DNA of 12,314 nt, taken from positions 1-12,314 of the forward strand of contig JASHTI010000022.1 in assembly GCA_030040625.1 (NCBI GenBank), read 5' to 3'. The translations under genes and the position numbers were made by a program. Within the stretch, counting starts at the first letter, position 1; every line of letters starts with the position of its first letter. A model generated the notes under the pieces. It was not told where the DNA came from, searched no databases, and was given only the letters and a program-made list of their open reading frames with translations. Positions 5,959 through 12,314 of the stretch are shown here, one piece after another. Source of the DNA: Thermoplasmata archaeon (lineage in GTDB: Archaea; Thermoplasmatota; Thermoplasmata; Lutacidiplasmatales; UBA184).

Positions 5959-8394
5959 CTAGAGGAAGAACAGATCGGCGTAGCCCGGATCGCCCGCCGT
6001 CTCCAGATCGCCGGGTCCCACGAGGATCTTGCCGCCCGGGCCGATCGCGAGGGAGCCCCCGAGGTACGTCGCGACCGTCGGCGACGGGCTGTTGTAGCGC
6101 TCGTAGAGCGCGTACGAAGACCCGCTGTAGAGGAAGATGTCGCCCGCGTTCCCCTCGCCGAAGGCCGTGAGCTGCGGGACCCCGACGACGATCGTCGCCC
6201 CGTTCGTTGCGACCGCCGCCCCGAACTCCCGCGTCCGGCTGTCCGGGCTCGTCAGGTTGGCGACGTACGTGAGGGTGGGCGGAGGGCCCTCGGGGCTATG
6301 GAAGCTCGGGGTGTCGTAGACGTAGACCGCCCCCCCGTCGCCCCCGAGGCTGACCGGCGCTCCGACCACGGCCAGGTTCCCGGAGAGCGCCACGCTGCTC
6401 CCGAACTGGGCGGGCGGCCGGGTCGGGCCCCCCAGAAGGTCCGGCGGGCCCAGCATCCGTGCGAAGACCCGTCCGCTGATCGCCGAGACGACGAACGCCG
6501 CGCCCGTGTGGCCGAACTCCCCGGGCGCGCCGACGAGCACCTGGACGCCGGAGATGGAGACCGAGGCGCCGACCTCGACGCCGGGCTCGACACCCCCCGG
6601 GAGGTGCAGGGAGAGGTTCAGCACCGTGCTGTTGGAGAAGTTGTAGACGAAAACGCCCCCTCCGTCGTCGCCGGCGGTCGGCGACCCGAACGCGGCGAGG
6701 TCGCCGCTGATCGAGACGGCAGCCCCGAGTCCGCCCGTGCCGGACATGCTGAAGATCGCCTTCGGCGTGCCGCTCGTGAGGCTGTAGCCGTAGACGGCTC
6801 CGTCCCCGCCGTTCGTACCGGGCGCGCCGACGATGAGGAAATCGGGGGTCAGCGCCACGGCGGCGCCGAAGGAGCCGTTCAGCTGCGGCGTGGGCGGCAG
6901 CAGAAGCTGCCAGGGGCCCTGCTCCGCCGTGGCGAAGTAGACCCGCCCGGCCCCCGCCTCGCCGCCGGCCGGCGCTCCGGGGGATCCGATCGCGACCTCG
7001 TCGTTGTTGATCGAGAGCGACGCGCCGAACCGCCCGCCCGCGGTCGCGTTCGGCGAGGCGTAGCGCAGCGGCATGAGCGTGAACAGGTAGGCCTGGCCCC
7101 CGGCGTCGGGACCCCCGGGCTCCTGGGGACCGCCGACCAGCGCCCCCGTGCCGTCGATCGCGACCGAGGTGCCGAGGCGGTCGGGGGCCGCCGAGGTCGG
7201 CGCGGTGAGGTTGGCGGAGATCAGCGAGCCGTTGTTCGCGCTGAAGACGAACGCGGCCCCGCTCGGCCCCAGGACGCCCGGGCCGCGCGGCTCGCCGACC
7301 GCCACCCAGCTGCCGTCCATCGACAGCGACGCGCCGAACGAGGCGTTGCCGATCGCGTTCGGCGCCGTGATCGTCAGCCGTGCGTTCGTTTTGAGGTCGA
7401 AGACCGAGACGTTCCCCGCCAGCGTCGAGTCCGACATGTTCGAGGCGCCCACGGCCGCGGTCGTCCCGTTCACGGCCACCGACCGGCCGAAGTTGGCGTC
7501 CGTCTCCGGCGCCGCGGCCGCCAGGGGCGCGATCAGGTCGCCGGAGCTCGCCGCGAACAGGTAGGCGCTCCCGGCCTGCGCGGCCTCGCCCGGAGCCCCG
7601 ACGACGACACGATTGCCGCTGATCGCCACGGACGCCCCGAACTCTCCGTCGGCCGCGGCCGCCGGGCTCGTGAGCGTGCGGGAGGTGTTCGTGGCCAGGT
7701 CCACGACGTAGGCATGCCCGGCCCCGCCTTCCGCGCCACCCTTGGGCCCGGTGAGCAGACCGGTCTCGCCGGGGGCGCCGATCACGAGATTCCCGCCGTT
7801 CTCCGCGACCGCCGCGCCGAAGCTGCCGTTCACGGCCGGCTCCGGGCTCTCGAGGACCCCGGCGGGGTGACCGGTCGCCGCGTCGAAGAGGAAGACGGCC
7901 CCGGCCCCGATGATCGGAGTCCCGTTCAGGATCGAGACGTTGAAGCCGGGGTCTCCGACCGCGACGACCCCGTCCCCGACCGCGACGGAGGTCCCGAAGG
8001 CGGGCAGCCCCGAGCTCAGCGGATCGCAGATCGTGAGCGCGCTGCGGTTCGTCTCGTGGAAGACGTAGACGCAGCCGCGGCCCCCGGGGACATCGGGACC
8101 CAGCACGGAGCCGAGCTGTCCCGGGGCGGCGATGACGACCGTCGAGCCGCTCAGCGCGACCGCGTTGCCAAAGAGGCCTCGGGCGTACGGCGTCGGGCTC
8201 GCGTAGGTGCTCGGCAGGAACTCGGGATCGACCTCGGTGGTCGGGGACGAGAGCCGCGGAGGATTGGGGTGACCGGTCGCCGGGATCCAGAGACCGGCGA
8301 GGACCATCACGACCCCCACGCTGGCGCCCAGCACGAGCGGCAGGAGCCGGACGACGCCCCGCCGCCTACCGATCGGGCGCGGGCCCGCCGTCAC
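5959..8394 (-). CDS. Secreted or N-anchored beta-propeller protein with 14 FG-GAP-like repeats
   Basis: 811 residues from GTG 8394. After GRRRGVV a hydrophobic segment (LLPLVLGASVGVVMVLAGLW, ~17-37) acts as signal peptide or N-terminal anchor. The rest is repeats of the form FGxSVAxxGxxxxVGAPG...GxAYVF, spaced 47-60 residues apart. FG or equivalent occurs at about 75, 133, 192, 252, 302, 353, 407, 456, 509, 556, 608, 664, 724 and 778. Such repeats form blades of beta-propellers, as in integrin alpha chains, and typically mediate binding outside the cell. Fourteen blades would make two seven-bladed propellers. The only two cysteines (about 108 and 123) lie between the first two repeats. About 16 N-x-S/T sequons occur. 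GTG 8394 is chosen because a TATA-like box is centred ~26 nt upstream, and the frame before it (back to ATG 8463) overlaps that promoter and is arginine-rich. No C-terminal anchor is visible. The ligand is unknown. Confidence 0.85.
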   Translation of the reverse strand: MTAGPRPIGRRRGVVRLLPLVLGASVGVVMVLAGLWIPATGHPNPPRLSSPTTEVDPEFLPSTYASPTPYARGLFGNAVALSGSTVVIAAPGQLGSVLGPDVPGGRGCVYVFHETNRSALTICDPLSSGLPAFGTSVAVGDGVVAVGDPGFNVSILNGTPIIGAGAVFLFDAATGHPAGVLESPEPAVNGSFGAAVAENGGNLVIGAPGETGLLTGPKGGAEGGAGHAYVVDLATNTSRTLTSPAAAADGEFGASVAISGNRVVVGAPGEAAQAGSAYLFAASSGDLIAPLAAAAPETDANFGRSVAVNGTTAAVGASNMSDSTLAGNVSVFDLKTNARLTITAPNAIGNASFGASLSMDGSWVAVGEPRGPGVLGPSGAAFVFSANNGSLISANLTAPTSAAPDRLGTSVAIDGTGALVGGPQEPGGPDAGGQAYLFTLMPLRYASPNATAGGRFGASLSINNDEVAIGSPGAPAGGEAGAGRVYFATAEQGPWQLLLPPTPQLNGSFGAAVALTPDFLIVGAPGTNGGDGAVYGYSLTSGTPKAIFSMSGTGGLGAAVSISGDLAAFGSPTAGDDGGGVFVYNFSNSTVLNLSLHLPGGVEPGVEVGASVSISGVQVLVGAPGEFGHTGAAFVVSAISGRVFARMLGPPDLLGGPTRPPAQFGSSVALSGNLAVVGAPVSLGGDGGAVYVYDTPSFHSPEGPPPTLTYVANLTSPDSRTREFGAAVATNGATIVVGVPQLTAFGEGNAGDIFLYSGSSYALYERYNSPSPTVATYLGGSLAIGPGGKILVGPGDLETAGDPGYADLFFL
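5962..8208 (-). repeat. Array of 14 FG-GAP-like repeats (protein level)
   Basis: Fourteen units of about 47-60 codons. The best conserved carry FGASVAISGNRVVVGAPGE-like cores (third, fourth and eleventh); the most diverged are the fifth (VGASN) and last (LGGSLAIGPG). The repeats are degenerate at the DNA level, which suggests an old array rather than recent amplification. Confidence 0.8.
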
Positions 8395-8416
8395 GGGCGT
8401 CCCGAGGCAACGCAAC

Positions 8417-8422
8417 CTATAG
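8417..8422 (-). promoter_or_regulatory. TATA box for a leaderless GTG start of the FG-GAP gene
   Basis: Minus-strand CTATAG within GCTATAGGTT. The TATA core is centred ~26 nt upstream of GTG 8394, ideal archaeal spacing for an mRNA that begins at the start codon. It lies in the 76-base gap after the beta-helix gene stop, so the FG-GAP gene can be transcribed independently. Confidence 0.55.
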
Positions 8423-8470
8423 CGATGGCGTCGCGCGGAAGCCGGGCCGGACGGGGCGTCCACCGGGCGG

Positions 8471-11400
8471 TCAGCCGGAGAACGTGACCGTCCGGCTCAC
8501 GTCCGCGCCATCGACGACGATCGTGCCGCCGGTGGCCGAGTAGCCCGCCCGGCGCGTCGTCAGGGTGTAGGCGTAGCTCCCGTTGACCAGCTTGACGGTG
8601 AGGCTCAGCCCCGTCGTGCAGTGGCGGGCGCCGCCGGTGATCACGAAGCACCAGGCGCTGCTGCGCGGCAGTCCCGTCTCCTGCACAGTCACTTCGAACA
8701 GCTGCTTGACGAACCGGACGTGGCGGGCGACCCCGGCCGTATGGATCGTGAACGCCCCGGCCTTCGCCGCGAACGCCTTGTCCGCCGTCGCGACCGTGTA
8801 GCTGTAGGCCCCGGGGAGCGCCCAGAACCGGACCTGCCCGGTCGTCGAGGAGTGGCTCGCCCCGCCGGTGACGTTCACCCACCACTCGGTGCCGGCCGGC
8901 AGGGCCGCCTCCCGGAACGAGACGGGGTAGAACTTCGTGAAGGCGACCGGCTCGCTGACCGCCGCGCCGACGACCGCCACCGCGCCGCCCGGCGCGGTGT
9001 ACTCGCGCTTGGTGCCGTTGTGGCCGACGACGATGAAGTCGTAGGTGCCGTTCGGCTCGTCGAAACGGATCGTCGCCGTCTTGGAGTGGTAGGAGGCCAT
9101 CGTCGTGAGATTGACCCACCACTCGGTGCCGGCGGCGAGCCCGGTCTCGTGGAACGTCAGGGCGTAGACCGCCTGGGTGAAGTTGACCTGCAGCTCGACG
9201 GCCGCGCCGCGGACGACCGCCGTGCCGGACCGCGCGCTCCAGCCGGCGGCGCCGGGGACGTACGGGTACGTCCCGTTCGGTAGGTAGACGGCGATCGCGC
9301 TCGTGATCGAGCGGGTCGTCGTCCCGTTGATCTTGACCCCCCACTCCGTCTCGGCCGGCAGCCCGTTCTCGTGCAGGGTCACGAGGTAGCTGACCCGCAC
9401 GAAGGGGACCGGGACGGTGACCGGAGCGCCGCTGACCTCGATCGGGCCCCCGCTGGGGCTGAGCCGGTAACCGACCACGGGCCGCACCGAGTAGCTGGAG
9501 CTTCCGTTGGCGAGGTCCGCGGCGACCGGGGCGGGTGCGGTGACGCTCGCCGAGAGACCGGCGACCGTCAGCGCCCAGCTGGTGCCGTGGACGAGGCCGG
9601 TCTCGGCGAAACTGACGATCTCCCCGCCGAGCTCGGAGGAGGTCGACGGGTTGGAGGGGAACGTCTCCGACCAGTACGGGGACGAGACGTTGACGAAGAG
9701 GTTGCCGTTCAGGCTCACCGTCGTCGTGGGGTTGAAGCAGTCGGAGGCCTGGACCGCGGCGGTCCCGATGCTCCCGGCGGCGCACGAATCCTCGCCCTGC
9801 GACGCGCCGTTCGACCCGGTTAGGGAGGTGCCGACGAACGTGTTCGCCGTCACCGAGTAGTCGGCGCCGATCAGGAAGGCGCCGGGCGCTCCGCTGGCGT
9901 CGTTGTCAAAGCTGTTGCCGCTGACGGTGGACGTCCCCGAAGCGCCGGTCGCCTCGGCCAGGAATCCGTAGGCGAGGCTGTCGGCGACGGCGTTCGCGCT
10001 GACGGTGACGGAGGACGGCGTGATGCTCTGGAAGGAGTCCGTGAGCAGGGCGTACACGATCCCGATCGAGTTGCCGGTGAGGCTGTTGCCGGTGATGGCG
10101 CAGGCCGCGGCGGCCTCCGCGCAGCCCGCGAAGATGCCGACCGACTGGGTGTCCTCGAACCAGGACGAGTAGGTGTTCCCGCCGCTGGTCGAGGTCGTCT
10201 CGGCGGAAAAGCCGGTGACCGAGTCGTTGGCGACCGTCACCGAAGCTCCGGCGACGAGGATCCCGATCTGCCCGGCGACGCCGTCGCTGCCCGGCCCGTC
10301 CACGGTCGTCTCCTTGACCAGGAACGTGCCGGTCGGCTCGGTGACGGTGGACGGGAAGACATCGCCGAGCTGGATCCCGACGGTCGCGGCCGTCGCCTCC
10401 GAGAGTCGGACCGTGGAGCCGATGACCGTCGCGGCCGTGGCCGTCGGGACGGCGACGATGCCGCCCGTGCCGCCCGCGGCCTCCACGGTCAGGTCCTCGA
10501 CCGTGATCCCGCTCGCCCCGAGACCGACCGCGTTGGCGTCGGAGACGAACGGGCCGGCGTCGATCGTGAAGCCGGCGCCGTTGAGCTCGCTCGACGGGCA
10601 GTAGTCGGTGACGTTCCCGTCGAACGTCTCCTGGAGGACCGCATCGCTCCCGCTCATCGCGATGACGCCCGGGTCGGTCGACGTGCAGCCCGAGGTGATC
10701 ACGACCTGTCCGGTCCCAAGTGCCTCGAACTCGAGCGTCGGCTCGGTGACGGCTGCCCCGGCGACGTCGATCGTGCCGACGGTCGGAACGTTGTGCTCGT
10801 AGTACCCCGCCACGCTGCCGATGCTGTAGCTCTGGGAGCCGTTGGCCGCATCGGCGATCAGCTCCGCGGGGGCTAGGATCGCCTCGGTGGTTCCGGCGAA
10901 CGTGAGCGACCAGAGGTGGTGCGCTGGGACTCCGTTCTCCGAGAACGTGACGACCTCGCCTCCGCTCTCGGTCGAGCTCGTCGGGTTCGTCGGGAACGTC
11001 GCGGTCCAGTACGGAGCCGACGGCTGCTCGAAGAAGTTGGCATTCAGCCCGACCGTCGTCGTCGGGCTCGCGCAGTCCGACGCTTCGACGAAGGCGGTCG
11101 GAATGGTGGCGTCCGCGCAGTCCCCCTGGCCCTGCTCCGCGCCGTTCGACCCGGACGTGGAGGTCCCGGTGAAAACGTTCGCGGAGATCGTGAACGCGCC
11201 GCCGAGGACGTATGCCGCGGGGGCGCCGCTGGCCGTGTTGTTCACCGTGTTCGCGGTGATCACGGAGGTCCCGGAGTCGTAGGCCGGCTCGGCGACGAGC
11301 CCGTAGGCGAGGCTGTCGTCGATGGCGTTCTGCTCGATAGTCACCGGCCCGGCGGGGAAGGGAGGGTTCCCGGGAGAGGCCGCGACCTCGTAGGCGACGC

Positions 11401-12217
11401 CGATCGCGTTGTCACTCAGCGAGTTGGAGGCGATCGTGCACGTCGTGCTCCCGGCGCCACAGCCGGCGAAGATCGCGACGGACTGGCTGTCGTCGAGCCA
11501 GGAGGAGAAGCTGTTGTCCCCCAGCTCGGAGGTCGTCTCGGCGGAGAATCCGTTCACGTCGTTGCCCGTGACGGTCACAGCGCCGCCGAACACTCCGATC
11601 CCGGTGCTCCCGGCGATGCCGCCGCTGCCGGGGCCGTGAACGGTATTGCCCGAGACGGTGTAGCTCCCGGACGGTTCGTTGGCCGCGGCCGGAAAGCGCC
11701 CGAGCTCGATGCCGACGACCGGGGCGGTCGAGGCGCCGAAGAGCACCACGCTCGACTCGACGGTGACCCCGTCGGTGGCGCTCCCCACGAAGATCCCGTC
11801 CGTGGAGCCCGCGGCGGAGACCACCAGGTTCTCCACGACGACGCGCGAGGTGGTGACCGCGATCACGTTCGCGTCGGAGGGGTAGGTCGTGGCGTTCACG
11901 GTGTAGCCGTCGCCGTTGAGGGTGCTCTGCGGCCAATCGTCGGTGATGTTCCCGTTGAAACTCTCGAGGACCGTCGCCGTGGACCCGCTCGTCGAGACGA
12001 CGGTCGGGTCGCTCGAGACCCCGGTGTCGGAGATGGAGACGACCCCGATCGCGGGGGGCTGAGGCGTAACGCTCAGGGGCACCGGTAGGGCCGCCCCCGC
12101 GCTGCGACCGGCCGGGACGCCCGAACTGCCGGCGACCGCCGGGGCGAGCGCGAAGGCGCACATCGCCAACGTTCCGACCCAGAGCGTCCACGGCGTACGT
12201 CCCCTGCGCGCTCGCAT
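8471..12217 (-). CDS. Giant secreted protein: duplicated beta-helix/Ig module plus four more Ig-like repeats
   Basis: 1248 residues. Residues 1-30 are a signal peptide (RARRGR, then TLWVGTLAMCAFALAPAVAG). Residues ~65-497 and ~510-942 are two copies of one module, offset by 445 residues. Each has a right-handed beta-helix-like part (SGNTVHGPG, VTGNDVNGFSAETTS; second copy VANDSVTGFSAETTS, ITGNSLTGNSIGI), a conserved DSLAYG, SGSNGA/TGSNGA and PYWxxTFP, and an Ig-like end (GGEVVTFSENGVP, GGEIVSFAETGLV). Residues 944-1248 are four further Ig-like repeats (VTLHENGLPAETEW, LTFHETGLAAGTEW, VSFREAALPAGTEW, VTVQETGLPRSSAW). Beta-helix proteins of this type commonly bind or cut polysaccharide, but I see no catalytic motif, so binding or a structural surface role is the safer guess. 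Paired cysteines suggest disulfides, and there is no C-terminal anchor. ATG 12217 starts directly at the signal peptide. I know no named family for the whole protein. Confidence 0.85.
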   Translation of the reverse strand: MRARRGRTPWTLWVGTLAMCAFALAPAVAGSSGVPAGRSAGAALPVPLSVTPQPPAIGVVSISDTGVSSDPTVVSTSGSTATVLESFNGNITDDWPQSTLNGDGYTVNATTYPSDANVIAVTTSRVVVENLVVSAAGSTDGIFVGSATDGVTVESSVVLFGASTAPVVGIELGRFPAAANEPSGSYTVSGNTVHGPGSGGIAGSTGIGVFGGAVTVTGNDVNGFSAETTSELGDNSFSSWLDDSQSVAIFAGCGAGSTTCTIASNSLSDNAIGVAYEVAASPGNPPFPAGPVTIEQNAIDDSLAYGLVAEPAYDSGTSVITANTVNNTASGAPAAYVLGGAFTISANVFTGTSTSGSNGAEQGQGDCADATIPTAFVEASDCASPTTTVGLNANFFEQPSAPYWTATFPTNPTSSTESGGEVVTFSENGVPAHHLWSLTFAGTTEAILAPAELIADAANGSQSYSIGSVAGYYEHNVPTVGTIDVAGAAVTEPTLEFEALGTGQVVITSGCTSTDPGVIAMSGSDAVLQETFDGNVTDYCPSSELNGAGFTIDAGPFVSDANAVGLGASGITVEDLTVEAAGGTGGIVAVPTATAATVIGSTVRLSEATAATVGIQLGDVFPSTVTEPTGTFLVKETTVDGPGSDGVAGQIGILVAGASVTVANDSVTGFSAETTSTSGGNTYSSWFEDTQSVGIFAGCAEAAAACAITGNSLTGNSIGIVYALLTDSFQSITPSSVTVSANAVADSLAYGFLAEATGASGTSTVSGNSFDNDASGAPGAFLIGADYSVTANTFVGTSLTGSNGASQGEDSCAAGSIGTAAVQASDCFNPTTTVSLNGNLFVNVSSPYWSETFPSNPSTSSELGGEIVSFAETGLVHGTSWALTVAGLSASVTAPAPVAADLANGSSSYSVRPVVGYRLSPSGGPIEVSGAPVTVPVPFVRVSYLVTLHENGLPAETEWGVKINGTTTRSITSAIAVYLPNGTYPYVPGAAGWSARSGTAVVRGAAVELQVNFTQAVYALTFHETGLAAGTEWWVNLTTMASYHSKTATIRFDEPNGTYDFIVVGHNGTKREYTAPGGAVAVVGAAVSEPVAFTKFYPVSFREAALPAGTEWWVNVTGGASHSSTTGQVRFWALPGAYSYTVATADKAFAAKAGAFTIHTAGVARHVRFVKQLFEVTVQETGLPRSSAWCFVITGGARHCTTGLSLTVKLVNGSYAYTLTTRRAGYSATGGTIVVDGADVSRTVTFSG
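8474..9388 (-). repeat. Four tandem Ig-like repeats at the C-terminus (protein level)
   Basis: Units of about 75-79 residues starting near 944, 1018, 1097 and 1174, each of the form YxVTFxETGLPxGTEWWVxxxG...NGTYxYxV...V.G..V...V.FT. The same repeat closes each large module upstream (~419-500, ~864-943) and starts in the thermopsin at 1-147. The last unit alone has a cysteine pair, C1190 and C1200. Confidence 0.8.
9392..10690 (-). repeat. Second copy of the ~445-residue duplicated module
   Basis: Residues ~510-942 of the giant protein. It aligns with the first copy at a nearly constant offset of 445-446 residues, with short identical DNA blocks such as gcgccgttcgacccgg and gtaggcgaggctgtcg in both copies. 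This copy has an extra cysteine pair, C511 and C540. Confidence 0.8.
10727..12025 (-). repeat. First copy of the ~445-residue duplicated module
   Basis: Residues ~65-497 of the giant protein. It shares GFSAETTS, the C253/C260 pair, DSLAYG, SGSNGA, the C367/C382 pair and PYWTATFP with the second copy. At the positions of C511 and C540 it has T66 and W95 instead. Confidence 0.8.
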
Positions 12218-12251
12218 CGCCCACCCGGTTGGCGGCGCCTCCGCGGGAAGG

Positions 12252-12263
12252 CGGGGGCCCCCG
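12252..12263. other. 12-base perfect palindrome in the leader of the giant-protein gene
   Basis: cgggggcccccg lies ~35 nt upstream of ATG 12217 and ~30 nt downstream of the TATA-like box, so it would be within the leader RNA. It could be a hairpin or an operator, or simply GC-rich chance. Confidence 0.25.
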
Positions 12264-12292
12264 GCCGCCGGTGCCCCGAGGGAGTGGCTTTG

Positions 12293-12298
12293 CTTAAA
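12293..12298 (-). promoter_or_regulatory. TATA-like box upstream of the giant secreted-protein gene
   Basis: Minus-strand TTTAAG within GGTTTAAGCAAAG, the only AT-rich stretch in the 97 bases right of the gene. Transcription would start near 12269, leaving a leader of about 50 nt. Just before the ATG is GGGTGG, a weak ribosome-binding-like stretch. This gene therefore looks leadered, unlike the FG-GAP and membrane-protein genes. Confidence 0.5.
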
Positions 12299-12314
12299 CC
12301 CTGTCCCGTGCGCC

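Noticed and set aside
4021..6170. Long open frames overlapping the MFS gene on both strands (377 and 707 codons)
   Set aside because: Charged, low-complexity products without motifs; the MFS frame has family motifs and membrane segments.
8395..8463. N-terminal extension of the FG-GAP protein to ATG 8463
   Set aside because: It contains the TATA-like box and encodes an arginine-rich stretch before a normal exported N-terminus at GTG 8394.
6298..8487. A 729-codon plus-strand open frame opposite the FG-GAP gene
   Set aside because: Arginine-rich and repetitive only because it mirrors the FG-GAP repeats; no start signal or domain.
8391..9785. A 464-codon minus-strand frame overlapping the end of the giant protein gene
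   Set aside because: Out of frame with the Ig-like repeats and made of arginine-rich low complexity; a shadow.
9392..12025. The long direct repeats as a mobile element, CRISPR or tandem phage insertion
   Set aside because: The repeats are in frame within one protein, diverged, and have no terminal inverted repeats, transposase or spacer pattern.

Overview
This GC-rich window most likely comes from an archaeon of the Thermoplasmata type, probably an uncultivated lineage. The reasons are a thermopsin-family protease (an archaeal family), secreted proteins carrying the Ig-like repeat that often accompanies thermopsins, and AT-rich TATA-like boxes about 26-29 nt upstream of start codons, as expected for archaeal leaderless transcription. 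This placement is inference; no rRNA or other marker gene is present.

Layout, left to right. (1) 1-2505, minus: a secreted thermopsin-family protease with a NosD-like beta-helix segment and the start of an Ig-like repeat. It starts at GTG 2505 and runs off the left edge. (2) 2621-3376, minus: an unrecognised four-helix membrane protein. (3) 3447-3962, minus: a small MOSC-domain protein. (4) 4081-5883, plus: a 600-residue drug-transporter-like MFS protein (DHA2/EmrB-QacA type), the only gene on this strand. (5) 5959-8394, minus: a secreted or N-terminally anchored protein made of 14 FG-GAP-like repeats. (6) 8471-12217, minus: a 1248-residue secreted protein with two copies of a ~445-residue beta-helix plus Ig module, followed by four more Ig-like repeats. 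No stretch longer than about 115 bases lacks a gene, and I see no tRNA, rRNA, CRISPR array, transposase or attachment site.

Three of the six genes encode large exported, sequon-rich, repeat-built proteins, and the thermopsin and the giant beta-helix protein share the same Ig-like repeat. I read the window as part of a cell-surface/exoproteome region: a protease, a likely carbohydrate- or surface-binding beta-helix protein and a beta-propeller protein, with ordinary cytoplasmic and membrane genes in between. That the secreted proteins cooperate is inference from proximity and shared modules; no operon joins all of them. Several starts were moved from the longest frame to internal ATG or GTG codons because of promoter position.
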